Assembly (NCBI GenBank): GCA_031286585.1 | Contig: JAITUC010000010.1 | Coordinates: 62,001-126,000, forward strand | Direction of reading: 5' to 3' | Origin: Delftia acidovorans | GTDB lineage: Bacteria; Pseudomonadota; Gammaproteobacteria; Burkholderiales; Burkholderiaceae_C | Length of the DNA: 64,000 bases | In this document: positions 17,433 through 26,258 of the stretch, piece after piece | Numbering within the stretch: position 1 is the stretch's first letter | Layout: each line of letters begins with the position of its first letter | Translations under genes and position numbers: made by a program | Notes under the pieces: model-generated | Databases searched by the model: none | Told to the model about the DNA's origin: nothing | Seen by the model: the letters and a program-made list of their open reading frames with translations, nothing else

Positions 17433-18779
17433 TTACAACTTCTTGACCAGGACCTGACTTTTGCGGTCCCAGTTGTACTTGGCCTTGCGCGCCTCGGGCA
17501 GCCAGTCGGGGTCCACGGGCTGGAAGCCGCGCTTGATGAACCAGTGCATGGTGCGCGTGGTCAGCACGAACAGGCTGTCCAGGCCCTGGGCCTTGGCGCG
17601 CTGCTCTATGCGCTTGAGCAGCTTTTCGCCATCGCCCGTGCCCTGGCTCTTGGGCGAGACGGTGACGGCCGCCATCTCGGCCGTCCGGGCGCTGGGGTAG
17701 GGGTAGAGCGCGGCGCAGCCGAAGATCACGCCATCGTGTTCGATGATGGTGTAGTGGGCGATGTCACGCTCGATCTCGGTGCGGCTGCGCTTGACCAGGG
17801 TGCCGTCCTTCTCGAAAGGCTCGATCAGCTGGATGATGCCGGCCACGTCGTCGGGCGTGGCCTCGCGCAGTTCTTCCAGCTTCTCGTCGATCACCATGGT
17901 GCCGATGCCGTCGTGCACATAGATCTCCAGCAGCAGCGCGCCGTCGATGGCAAAGGGCAGGATGTGGCTGCGCTCCACGCCGTGCTCGCAGGCATGCACG
18001 CAATGCTGCAGGTAAAAGCCCGTGTCCGTGGGCTGCTCGGGCGTGGGCAGTTCGGCCAGCATGCGGCGGGCCGTGGCCAGCGGCAGCTCGGTGTCGATGG
18101 GATTGGTCTCGTCGGCCGGGCCCGTGGGGTCCATGCGGATGCCGGGCACCTCGGTCATGAAGATCAGCTTGTCGGCCTTCAGCTCGATGGCCACGCGCGT
18201 GGCCACCTCTTCCATGCTCAGGTTGAAGGCCTCGCCGGTGGGCGAGAAGCCGAAGGGCGACATCAGCACCATGGCATCCATGTCCAGGGCGCTGCGAATG
18301 CCGCTCACATCGACCTTGCGCACCAGGCCCGAATGCTTGAAGTCCACGCCGTCCACGATGCCCACAGGCCGCGCCGTGAGGAAGTTGCCCGAGATCACCC
18401 GCACCCGCGCGCCGGCCATGGGCGTGTTGGGCAGGCCCTGGCTGAAGGCGGCCTCGATCTCGTAGCGCAACTGGCCGGCCGCTTCCTGGGCGCAGTCCAG
18501 CGCCACCGAATCGGTGATGCGCACGCCGCGCGAGTACTGGGCCTCGTGGCCCTTGGCGGCCAGCTGTTCGTTGACCTGGGGACGGAAGCCATGCACGAGC
18601 ACGATCTTCACGCCCATGGCCTGGATCATGGCCAGGTCCTGGACGATGGAGCTGAGCTTGCCCGATGCGATGGCCTCGCCCGTCAGTCCCACCACAAAGG
18701 TCTGGTGTCGGAACTTGTGGATATAGGGAGCCACGGACCGGAACCAGGGGACGAAGGTGAAGTTGAAGACGGTGGACAT
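17433..18779 (-). CDS. argA: Amino-acid N-acetyltransferase (N-acetylglutamate synthase)
   Basis: This enzyme transfers acetyl from acetyl-CoA to glutamate, the first step of arginine biosynthesis (448 residues). The N-terminal amino-acid-kinase-like domain (about residues 1-290) has VGLTGEAIASGKL and VLVHGFRPQVNEQL and serves as the arginine-sensing part. The C-terminal GNAT domain (about 300-448) has AEMAAVTVSPKSQGTGDGEKLL for acetyl-CoA binding. The start giving MSTVFNFTFVPWFRS is chosen; the frame stays open far upstream but loses family character. It is monocistronic and convergent with bla. Confidence 0.95.
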   Translation of the reverse strand: MSTVFNFTFVPWFRSVAPYIHKFRHQTFVVGLTGEAIASGKLSSIVQDLAMIQAMGVKIVLVHGFRPQVNEQLAAKGHEAQYSRGVRITDSVALDCAQEAAGQLRYEIEAAFSQGLPNTPMAGARVRVISGNFLTARPVGIVDGVDFKHSGLVRKVDVSGIRSALDMDAMVLMSPFGFSPTGEAFNLSMEEVATRVAIELKADKLIFMTEVPGIRMDPTGPADETNPIDTELPLATARRMLAELPTPEQPTDTGFYLQHCVHACEHGVERSHILPFAIDGALLLEIYVHDGIGTMVIDEKLEELREATPDDVAGIIQLIEPFEKDGTLVKRSRTEIERDIAHYTIIEHDGVIFGCAALYPYPSARTAEMAAVTVSPKSQGTGDGEKLLKRIEQRAKAQGLDSLFVLTTRTMHWFIKRGFQPVDPDWLPEARKAKYNWDRKSQVLVKKL

Positions 18780-19041
18780 GGTGGTCAGTCGGGGCATCGG
18801 GCCGATGCCGGGCAGAAAAAAAGGCCTGCGGACAGGTCCGCCAGGACCTGCTCGCGCAGGCAGGCGCCAGTGTAGCGGCATGGCGCGGCACCTGCGCACG
18901 GAAATGGGATGGAACGCCACGCAAATCGGCCCTGCTGTACAGTCCGGGGCACAAGGCACAGGACCTTGTCCGACGGGAGCCCGCCTGCAAGCCCGTGTAA
19001 GCTTCGCCACCATTGGTGAACCACGCAAGGCGCCCCCATTC

Positions 19042-20520
19042 ATGCCATTGAGCGCTTCCACGTTTTTTCCGTTCCTTGCGCGGCCCGCGCGCGTTGTGTC
19101 ATGGCTGCCGTGGCTGGCGGCGCTGGGCATGGTCGCAGGGGCAGCCCAGGCTGCAGGGGAGGCTCCGGCCTCCCAGGCCGCCGCCGGGATGAGCTTCGTG
19201 CAGGCCCGCCAGGCGCTGCTGGAGGGCTCCGACCAGCTGGCCGCTTCGGCCAAGGCCGTGGAAAGCGCGCGGCTCAGACGCCAGGGTACGCAGGGGCTGG
19301 GCGGGCCCTCCGTGGCCATCACGGGCCTGGGCTACCGCTACTCGGCCAATGCCGACATCGATCTCGATCCTGCGCGGCGCACCCTGGACGGCGTCCTCGG
19401 CCAGTTGCCGCCCTCGGTAGGGCCGGCCATTCCCTCGCTGCCGCAACTGCCCACCTCCTATGCCTTGCAGCGCAAGAGCACGAATGCCTCGGCCAGCCTG
19501 TCCCTGGTCTGGCCGCTGTATCTGGGCGGCCTGTCCGATGCGGTGCGCAGCGGTCTGGACGCTGCCACCGACGAAGCCCTGGCCGATGCCGCCAGCAGCA
19601 GCCACGCCCTGCATTCGCTGCTGGTGCAGCGCTACTTCGGCGCCCAGCTGGCCGAGCGTGCGGCCCGGCTGCGCGAGCGTGCGCTTGAAGGCGTGCGCGT
19701 GCATGACGCGGCGGCGCAAAGCATGCTCAAGGCGGGCGTGATCTCCCGGCTGGAGCGCCTGCAGGCCCGTGCCGCACTGGCCGACGCCGAACAGCAGGCG
19801 CGCAAGTCGCGCGACGACGCAGACCTCGCCGCAGCGGCGCTGGCGCGCACGGTCAAGGCGCATCGGCAGGTGCTGCCCAGCACGCCGCTGTTCGTCAGCA
19901 GCCGGCCTTTGCCGCCGCTGGACGGCTTCGTCGCCGCAGCCCAGGCGCACCATCCGGGTCTGGACAAGGTGCAGGCCAAGAAGCGCCAGGCCGAGTCGCT
20001 GCACGACGCCCAGGAGGCGCTTCGCCGGCCGCAGCTGCTGGCCTTCGGTTCGCGCGAGGTCAACACCAGCGGCAAGCCCAACTGGGTGGCTGGCGTGGCC
20101 GTGCGCTGGACGCTGTGGGACAGCATCGACCGCGATGCGCTGGCCGCCTCCTCGCAGCGCAAGATCGAGCAGGCCGAGCTGACCGAAGCCCAGGCGCTCA
20201 GCGACATCGCGCTGCTGGTCGAGAAGAACTGGCTGGGCGTGGAGCAGGCACGCCGCCAGTACCAGGCCCAGCAGGCCCAGGAGGATCTTGCGCGCGAGCT
20301 GTTGCGGCTGCGCGAGGCCGGCCTGCGGGAAGGCACCAGCACCACGCTGGACCTGATCGATGCCAGCCTCAATCTCGCCAAGGTCCAGACCCAGCGTGCC
20401 GAACTGGCCAACCAGTATGTGCAGGCCCTGGCCGCACTGCTGGAGAGCACGGGCCAGAGCGAGGAATTCGACCGATTCATGGCCCAGGCCGACATACAGA
20501 TCCCACCCGACGCACCATGA
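19042..20520 (+). CDS. TolC-family outer-membrane efflux protein
   Basis: This is the outer-membrane channel of a tripartite exporter (492 residues). A signal peptide ends near GAAQAAGEA. The rest shows the long helical, Ala/Gln/Leu-rich OEP repeats typical of TolC, with an internal duplication: MSFVQARQALLEGSDQL in the first half and PLPPLDGFVAAAQAHHPGL in the second. The ATG at 19042 is chosen because the earlier open frame has no similarity and reads through the argA promoter region. It overlaps the next gene by ATGA, so it is the first gene of a four-gene export operon. Confidence 0.9.
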   Translation: MPLSASTFFPFLARPARVVSWLPWLAALGMVAGAAQAAGEAPASQAAAGMSFVQARQALLEGSDQLAASAKAVESARLRRQGTQGLGGPSVAITGLGYRYSANADIDLDPARRTLDGVLGQLPPSVGPAIPSLPQLPTSYALQRKSTNASASLSLVWPLYLGGLSDAVRSGLDAATDEALADAASSSHALHSLLVQRYFGAQLAERAARLRERALEGVRVHDAAAQSMLKAGVISRLERLQARAALADAEQQARKSRDDADLAAAALARTVKAHRQVLPSTPLFVSSRPLPPLDGFVAAAQAHHPGLDKVQAKKRQAESLHDAQEALRRPQLLAFGSREVNTSGKPNWVAGVAVRWTLWDSIDRDALAASSQRKIEQAELTEAQALSDIALLVEKNWLGVEQARRQYQAQQAQEDLARELLRLREAGLREGTSTTLDLIDASLNLAKVQTQRAELANQYVQALAALLESTGQSEEFDRFMAQADIQIPPDAP

Positions 20521-21566
20521 GCACAGCCACGCCCGACCATCCCCGCACCGCCCCCGAAGCACCCGGCTCCGCGCCCGTGCCGCCGGGGCGCAGGCGCCCC
20601 TGGCTGGCCCTGGCCATCGTGCTGGCCGTGCTGCTGCTCGTGGCCTGGGGCTTTTGGCGGGCGGCGCAGCCCGCCCCCCTGTATTTCCAGGGCCAGATGG
20701 AGGCACGCGAGACCGACATCGCGCCCAAGGTCACGGCGCGCATCGCCAAGGTGCTGGTCACCGAAGGCCAGAAGATCCAGCCCGGCGATCTGCTGGTGGA
20801 GATGGACAGCCCCGAGGTCCGCGCCAAGCTGGCCCAGGCCGAGGCCGCGCGCGATGCCGCCCAGGCCCAGGCCGACAAGGCCCAGGCCGGCGCACGCCCC
20901 CAGGAAGTGCAGATGGCACGCCTGAACTGGCAACGCGCCCAGACGGCCGCCGACCTGGCCCAGACCTCGCTGCGCCGCGTGCAAAGCCTCTTCGACCAGG
21001 GGCTGGTTGCGGCCCAGAAGCGCGATGAAGCCGATGCCAACTGGCGCGCCTCGCGCGACCAGGCCCTGGCCGCGCGTGCGCAGTATGAAATGGCGGCTTC
21101 GGGCGCGCGCCAGGAGGATCGCAGCGCCGCCCAGGCCCAGGCACGCCAGGTGCAGGGCGTGGTGGCCGAGGTCGAGGCCGCGCGTGCCGAGACCGAGCTG
21201 CGCAGCCCCGTGGGCGGCGAGGTGGTCCAGGTGCTGGCCCGCCAGGGCGAGCTGTCCCCGCAGGGCGTGGCCGTGGTCACCGTGGTGGATCTGGCCGACC
21301 AGTGGGTGGTGCTCAATGTGCGCGAGGACCAGCTTGCACGCTTTGCCCAGGGCAGCCGCTTCACGGGCCGCCTGCCGGGCCTGGACAACCGCGAGGCCGG
21401 CTTCGAGGTCTACTACCTGGGCGTGCTGCCCGATTTCGCCACCTGGCGCGCCACGCGTGCGGGCCAGGGCTTCGATGCGCGCACCTTCGAGGTCCGCGCG
21501 CGGCCGCAGCAGCCCATTGCAGGCGCGCGGCCCGGCATGAGCGTGGTCGTGGAAGGTGGCCGTTGA
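20517..21566 (+). CDS. HlyD-family periplasmic adaptor (membrane fusion protein)
   Basis: This adaptor protein has 349 residues and bridges inner-membrane permease and TolC-like channel. A cytoplasmic Pro-rich N-terminus (1-26) leads to one membrane helix (about 27-47), then a lipoyl/barrel-sandwich half (VTARIAKVLVTEGQKIQPGDLL), a long alpha-helical hairpin rich in Ala/Gln (KLAQAEAARDAAQAQADKA) and the second half (AETELRSPVGGEV). The start codon overlaps the tolC-like stop. It most resembles YbhG/YhiI-type adaptors that pair with ABC-2 permeases. Confidence 0.9.
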   Translation: MSTATPDHPRTAPEAPGSAPVPPGRRRPWLALAIVLAVLLLVAWGFWRAAQPAPLYFQGQMEARETDIAPKVTARIAKVLVTEGQKIQPGDLLVEMDSPEVRAKLAQAEAARDAAQAQADKAQAGARPQEVQMARLNWQRAQTAADLAQTSLRRVQSLFDQGLVAAQKRDEADANWRASRDQALAARAQYEMAASGARQEDRSAAQAQARQVQGVVAEVEAARAETELRSPVGGEVVQVLARQGELSPQGVAVVTVVDLADQWVVLNVREDQLARFAQGSRFTGRLPGLDNREAGFEVYYLGVLPDFATWRATRAGQGFDARTFEVRARPQQPIAGARPGMSVVVEGGR

Positions 21567-22794
21567 GCGGCCTGCGGCAGTGAGCGCGAACCCGCCCACG
21601 GCCTTTGCCGCCAGCCTGCGGCGCGAATGGCGGCTGCTGCGCGGGCGGCCCTGGGACCTGGCCATGGTCAGCTGGGTGCCGCTGCTGGCGCTGCTGCTCA
21701 TGGTCTGGATCTTCTCGGCGGGACTGGTCCAGCGCCTGCCCGTCGCCGTCTGGGACCAGGACCACAGCGCCCTGTCGCGCCAGCTGGTGCGCATGCTGGG
21801 CGCCACGCCGGGCCTGGCCGTGCAGTCGCAGGCCCTCAATGCCTCCGAGGCGCAGTGGGCGCTGCAGTCCATGAGCGCCTACGCCGTGGTGCAGATCCCG
21901 CCCGGCTTTGCGCGCGACATCAAGCGGGGCGAGGGGGCCGACGTGGTGCTCATGCACAACGCCCAGCTGGCCACGCATTCCAGCCTGATCCAGCGCGACC
22001 TGCGCCAGGTGGTGGGAACGCTGTCGGCCGGCGTGGAAATGCAGGCCCGCGCCAAGCGCGGCGATCCGGTGCAGGCGCTGCGCGTTCGCATGGAGCCCAT
22101 ACGCACCAACCTGGTGTCGCTGTTCAACATCTCCACCAACTACGAGCAGTTCCTCGCAGCGGCGCTGATTCCCGCGCTGCTGCACATCCTGGGCATGACG
22201 GCCGGCGCCTGGTCTGTGGGGCGCGAGCTGCGCGACCGCACGCTGGGCCAGTGGATGGCCGAGGCTGCGGGGGCGGGAAAGCCCGGCTGGAGCGCGATTG
22301 CGGGGGCGCTGGCGGGCAAGCTGGCACTGTCGTGGGCCAGCCTGGGGCTGGGCGGTACGCTGGCCATGCTGTGGCTGACCGCCGGACGGGGCTGGCATCC
22401 GGGGCAGGGCGCTGCCAGCCTCGCCTGGGTGGCGCTGGCCCTGCTGCTGCTGATCGCCGTGAGCCTGGCTGCCGGGGCGCTGCTGGCCGCGCTCACGCTG
22501 TCGCTGCGCACGGCGCTGTCGGGCGCGGGCCTGCTGTCGGCGCCGGCCTTTGCGTTCAGCGGCGTGGGCTTTCCGCTGCTGGCCATGCCCGATTCGGCGC
22601 GCGCCTGGGCCCTGTCCATGCCCTATACCCACTATGCGCGGCTGCAGATAGAGCAGCTGCAGATGGGCGCGCCCATCGTACAGAGCCTGCCTGTGGCGGC
22701 CGGGCTGCTGCTGGCCGCGCTGGTGTTGCTGCTGCTGGCCACGGCAGGCCTGGCGCGCGGCCTTTCCCGCCCCGACAAATGGGGAGGGCGTTGA
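21556..22794 (+). CDS. ABC-2 type membrane permease, first of a pair
   Basis: This permease has about 412 residues. One membrane helix near the N-terminus (LAMVSWVPLLALLLMVWIF) is followed by a large periplasmic domain (about residues 55-200, with VPVAVWDQDHS-like character: LPVAVWDQDHSALSRQLVRM) and five more helices. This is the YhhJ/YbhR layout. The start is uncertain: GTG at 21556 overlaps the adaptor end, and GTG at 21580 is the alternative. The second permease follows 1 nt after its stop codon. No ATP-binding subunit gene lies in the operon, so either it borrows an ATPase from elsewhere or works differently. Confidence 0.85.
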   Translation: MAVERPAAVSANPPTAFAASLRREWRLLRGRPWDLAMVSWVPLLALLLMVWIFSAGLVQRLPVAVWDQDHSALSRQLVRMLGATPGLAVQSQALNASEAQWALQSMSAYAVVQIPPGFARDIKRGEGADVVLMHNAQLATHSSLIQRDLRQVVGTLSAGVEMQARAKRGDPVQALRVRMEPIRTNLVSLFNISTNYEQFLAAALIPALLHILGMTAGAWSVGRELRDRTLGQWMAEAAGAGKPGWSAIAGALAGKLALSWASLGLGGTLAMLWLTAGRGWHPGQGAASLAWVALALLLLIAVSLAAGALLAALTLSLRTALSGAGLLSAPAFAFSGVGFPLLAMPDSARAWALSMPYTHYARLQIEQLQMGAPIVQSLPVAAGLLLAALVLLLLATAGLARGLSRPDKWGGR

Positions 22795-22795
22795 G

Positions 22796-23944
22796 ATGGC
22801 CAGGGGTTTTGCGCATGACTTCATCAGCGCCCTGCGTGCCGTGTTCGGCGACGTGGGCGTGCTCATGCTGCTGGTGGGCGCGCCCGTGCTCTACGGCTTC
22901 TTCTATCCCTGGTTCTACGGGCAGGAGGTCGTGCAGCGCGTGCCCGTGGCCGTGGTGCAGCACGACGGCAGCGGCCTGGCGCGCCAGATGCTGCGCTTTG
23001 CCCAGGCCAGCCCGCGCATCGAGGTGGCCCTGGTCACGGGTGACGAAGCCCAGGCGCAGCAGGCCCTGCTGGATGGCCGCGTCATGGGCTACGCGCTGCT
23101 GCCGCGCGACCTCAAGCGCCGCGTGGTGCGCAGCGAAGAGGCCGTGGTCCCCGTCTATGCCAACGGTGCCTATCCGCTGGCCGCCAAGCAGGTGCAGTAC
23201 GGCTTTGCCGAAGCCTTCGGCACGGTCTCGGCAGGCGTGGAACTGCGTCGCCTGACGGCCGGTGGACAGAGCGCACTGCAGGCCCAGGCCAGCCGCTCGC
23301 CCGTCAACCTGCAGATGCAGGCCCTGTTCAACCCGACGGAAGGCTACGGCAGCTTCGTCGTCGCCGCCGTGGCCATCATCATCCTGCAGCAGACGCTGCT
23401 CATGGGTGGCGCGCTGCTGGTGGGAACCTGGCGCGAGCAGGGATTGGACAGGGCGCCGGCACGCACCTGGCTGGCGCGGCTGCTGGCGCTGTGCACGCTG
23501 GGCTGGCTCTCGGGCCTGTACTACTTCGGCTGGATCTTTGTCTGGCACGACTATCCGCGCGGCGGCAATCCCTGGGGCGCGCTGGCGCTGCTTGCGGTTT
23601 TCGTCCCGGCCGTGGCGGGAGTGGCGGCGCTGCTGGGCTGGTGGCTGGCCAACCGTGAGCGCGCCATGCAGGTGGTGCTGTTCACCTCCATCCCCCTGGC
23701 CTTCGTCGGCGGCTTCAGCTGGCCAGCCGAGGCCCTGCCGCAACTGCTGCAGGCGCTGCGCTGGCTGTCGCCCAGCACGGCCGCCATACAAGCCTCCCTG
23801 CGACTGAACCAGGCAGGCGCGCCGCTGGAGGCGGCGCTATGGCACCTGTCCGTGCTGCTGGCCCTGGCGCTGCTGGGCTGGGTGGCCGTGCTCTGGCTGG
23901 GCAGCCGCCGTACGGCGCATCCTGACGCGCGTCAAATCAAGTAG
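22796..23944 (+). CDS. ABC-2 type membrane permease, second of a pair
   Basis: This permease has 382 residues and the same plan as its upstream neighbour: an N-terminal helix (LMLLVGAPVLYGFFYPWFY), a large extracytoplasmic domain (about 45-190, with RVPVAVVQHDGSGLARQMLR) and about five helices in the C-terminal half. The two permeases are paralogous and probably form a heterodimer that exports its substrate with the adaptor and TolC-like channel. GGGAGG lies about 9 nt upstream of the ATG. It is the last gene of the operon. Confidence 0.87.
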   Translation: MARGFAHDFISALRAVFGDVGVLMLLVGAPVLYGFFYPWFYGQEVVQRVPVAVVQHDGSGLARQMLRFAQASPRIEVALVTGDEAQAQQALLDGRVMGYALLPRDLKRRVVRSEEAVVPVYANGAYPLAAKQVQYGFAEAFGTVSAGVELRRLTAGGQSALQAQASRSPVNLQMQALFNPTEGYGSFVVAAVAIIILQQTLLMGGALLVGTWREQGLDRAPARTWLARLLALCTLGWLSGLYYFGWIFVWHDYPRGGNPWGALALLAVFVPAVAGVAALLGWWLANRERAMQVVLFTSIPLAFVGGFSWPAEALPQLLQALRWLSPSTAAIQASLRLNQAGAPLEAALWHLSVLLALALLGWVAVLWLGSRRTAHPDARQIK

Positions 23945-24013
23945 GGAAAGCGATTCCCGCGTCCTGTGCCACGCCAGCGATAGCATGGACTCACCACAAC
24001 AGGAGGCCTCTCC

Positions 24014-24229
24014 ATGAAAATCGCATTCCTCGCTATCGCCCTGGCTGCAGCCACTTCGGCGCAGGCCGGTGATCTGGTGCCCGGCAAGGGCTCCGGTTCC
24101 GTATTCGCTTCGGGCAAATCCTCTGCCTCATCGCTGCCGTTCGAGGCTGCGGGACGCACGGGCAGCAAGCGTGTCGGTGGATCCGGCAAGAGCGGCAAGG
24201 GCGGGCACTACGTGGGGGGGCGCAAGTAG
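24014..24229 (+). CDS. Small secreted basic Gly/Ser/Lys-rich protein, unknown function
   Basis: A 71-residue protein I do not recognise. It has a clean signal peptide (MKIAFLAIALAAATSAQAG, cleavage after AQA) and a short mature part with no Cys, rich in Gly, Ser and Lys (GKGSGSVFASGKSSASS, then KSGKGGHYVGGRK). An excellent ribosome binding site (AGGAGG, 24001-24006) and a strong terminator just after the stop codon show that it is a real, separately transcribed gene. The mature peptide would be disordered and strongly positively charged, so binding to envelope, DNA or anionic polymers is possible. Confidence 0.8.
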   Translation: MKIAFLAIALAAATSAQAGDLVPGKGSGSVFASGKSSASSLPFEAAGRTGSKRVGGSGKSGKGGHYVGGRK

Positions 24230-24242
24230 GTCTGGTGCTGCG

Positions 24243-24280
24243 TTCAATGAAAGGCCCGCTTCGGCGGGCCTTTCATTGAA
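24243..24280. terminator. Bidirectional intrinsic terminator, 17-bp perfect stem with TTCG loop
   Basis: A 17-nt arm at 24243-24259 is perfectly complementary to 24264-24280 around a TTCG tetraloop. The arms are GC-rich near the loop and carry A-rich/T-rich outer parts, so it can terminate on both strands. It lies between the convergent genes ending at 24229 and 24294. Confidence 0.92.
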
Positions 24281-24293
24281 GAGTCCCCGCCGC

Positions 24294-24923
24294 TCAGTCG
24301 CAGCGAATCGTGTCGCCTTCCAGCAGGCAGATCAGCCCGTTGTAGGCAGTCAAGGTGTCGCGATACCGGAGATAGAGGTTGCCTTTGATGTCGAAGCAGC
24401 TGTCTGCCTTGCACCGGTCGAGCTTTACGGTGCGGGTGCCGGCGGGAGGGGTCAGGACAATCTTGGGTGGCTCCTGGAGCAAGGGCATATTCGTGCCGCA
24501 GGATGCGTTCACGTTGGAGATCTGCGCATTCATGCGCATGCGCTTTTCGCCTTCGGAGAGACTGCGGATGCTGGATACGAATTCCAGCTCCTTGCGAGCC
24601 TGGCCGCAGCCCGGGGAGGCTGATGCAGGCGTGGGCTGCTGCGCCTGCTGGTCGATCATGCGCTGCTGGCTATCGATCTGGCGCCGCTGTGCGTCGACGG
24701 CCTGCTGGCGGTATTTGCGCTCGTTGGCCCGCGCGGCCTCGGCGCGCTCCTGGAGAATCTCCGCATCCGTCTTTCGGCGCTCGATCATGCCGCCGACTTG
24801 CGCGCTGCTGCATGGACGGTCGGAGAAATTCATTTCTCCAGATGGATCCTTGCATTGATAGATCTGCGCCATGGCTGGAACTGCGAATGCCAAGCCACAC
24901 AACACCGCAATGGCTTCACGCAT
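24294..24923 (-). CDS. DUF4124 domain-containing secreted protein
   Basis: A periplasmic protein of 209 residues with a signal peptide (MREAIAVLCGLAFAVPAMAQ). A DUF4124-type N-terminal segment follows (IYQCKDPSGEMNFSDRPCS), as is common in beta- and gammaproteobacteria. Next comes a coiled-coil-like Arg/Gln/Glu-rich stretch (about residues 45-90, ERAEAARANERKYRQQAVDA), then a C-terminal domain with four cysteines (PGCGQ, ASCGT, DRCKADSC) that could form disulfides. The start at 24923 gives the signal peptide. Function is unknown. Confidence 0.82.
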   Translation of the reverse strand: MREAIAVLCGLAFAVPAMAQIYQCKDPSGEMNFSDRPCSSAQVGGMIERRKTDAEILQERAEAARANERKYRQQAVDAQRRQIDSQQRMIDQQAQQPTPASASPGCGQARKELEFVSSIRSLSEGEKRMRMNAQISNVNASCGTNMPLLQEPPKIVLTPPAGTRTVKLDRCKADSCFDIKGNLYLRYRDTLTAYNGLICLLEGDTIRCD

Positions 24924-25001
24924 GGATTCTCTCCACAAGAGTTCTGGACCACGATTTTCGATGGCCTGGCATGGCGTCCGTTCCCATATGCACTTCACAC
25001 T

Positions 25002-26207
25002 TCAGGCCGACGCACCCGCGCTGCGACTCCGTCCCTGCATGGCCAGCATCAGCAGCACCACGCCCACGATGGGCAGCAACCAGGTGTTGATGCCGTCCCA
25101 GCCGGCCGTGTGAAGCAGCTGGCCCGAGCCGAACGAGGCCACGGCCACGGTGCCGAAGACCAGGAAGTCGTTGAGGGCCTGCACCTTGGCGCGCTCGGCA
25201 GGGCGGTAGCACTCGGTCACCATGGCCGTGGCGCCGATGAAGCCGAAGTTCCAGCCCACGCCCAGCAGCACCAGGGAGCCCCAGAAGTGCAGCAGCTCCA
25301 GCCCCATCAACGCCATCAGGGCCGAGGCGGCGATCATCACCAGCCCCAGTGCCGTGATGCGGCGCTTGCCGAAGCGCGCGATCAGCCGGCCCGTGAAGAA
25401 ACTGGGCGCGAACATGGCCAGCACATGCCACTGGATGCCCAGCGCCGCCTCGCCCACCGTGTGGCCGCAGCCCACCATGGCCATGGGCGCGGCCGTCATC
25501 AGAAAGGCCATCAGCCCGTAGCTGACCACGCCTGCCGAGGCGGCCACGATGAAACGGGGCGTGCGCGCAATCTCGGCCAGCGGCCGGGCCTCTCCGACCA
25601 CGGCGCGGGCCTGGGGCGGCGGTAGCTTCAGGCCCAGCAGCAGCGGCAGGGCCAGCAGGGCGAGCACGGCCTGGCTGTAGAAGCTGCCGGCGAACGGTGT
25701 CATGGGCAGGGCGTCGCGCGTCCAGATCACCACCTGCGGGCCGATGATGGCCGCGATCAGCCCGCCGATCATCACGCGCGAGATGGCGCGCGCCTGCGCG
25801 GCCGGGTCGGTCATGGAGTCGGTGGCCGCGAAGCGGTAGCTCTGCACGCAGGCCGCGTAAAAGCCTGCCAGCGCCGTGCCTATGCAAAAGGTCACGAAGT
25901 CCGAGCGCGCAATGCCCTGGGCGGCGATCACGCCCGAGACCACGCCCAGGATGGCCCCCAGCACATAGGCCGTGCGCCGCCCCATGCGCTGCATCAGCCA
26001 GGCCGCGGGCAGCGTGGACAGCGCCAGGCCCAGCTGGTAGATGCTGACCGGCAGCGTGGTGGCCGTGGGGTTGGTGGACAGCTGCTGGCCGACCAGGCCG
26101 CCCAGCGAAATGATGATGGGCGGCGACGCGCCCCCCAGAGATTGCGCGGCCACGAGCAGGCCGAGGTTGCGGCGCTGCACCGCTGGAGTGTGTTGTTCTG
26201 GTGTCAT
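25002..26207 (-). CDS. Major facilitator superfamily transporter
   Basis: This inner-membrane transporter has 401 residues and about 12 hydrophobic segments in two bundles. The MFS loop 2-3 motif appears as MQRMGRRTAYVLG, with a repeat in the second half as IARFGKRRITALG. The substrate is unknown. It lies 51 nt downstream of a LysR regulator on the same strand, so the two may be cotranscribed. Confidence 0.9.
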   Translation of the reverse strand: MTPEQHTPAVQRRNLGLLVAAQSLGGASPPIIISLGGLVGQQLSTNPTATTLPVSIYQLGLALSTLPAAWLMQRMGRRTAYVLGAILGVVSGVIAAQGIARSDFVTFCIGTALAGFYAACVQSYRFAATDSMTDPAAQARAISRVMIGGLIAAIIGPQVVIWTRDALPMTPFAGSFYSQAVLALLALPLLLGLKLPPPQARAVVGEARPLAEIARTPRFIVAASAGVVSYGLMAFLMTAAPMAMVGCGHTVGEAALGIQWHVLAMFAPSFFTGRLIARFGKRRITALGLVMIAASALMALMGLELLHFWGSLVLLGVGWNFGFIGATAMVTECYRPAERAKVQALNDFLVFGTVAVASFGSGQLLHTAGWDGINTWLLPIVGVVLLMLAMQGRSRSAGASA

Positions 26208-26258
26208 GTCTTGTGCGGCGGAAAGACCGCATCTTCACCGAAAAGCATGAGGGCCGGG

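Noticed and set aside
23945..24013. A missing ATPase gene hidden in the gap after the two ABC-2 permeases
   Set aside because: The gap is only 69 nt and the next genes are a tiny secreted protein and a DUF4124 protein on the other strand.
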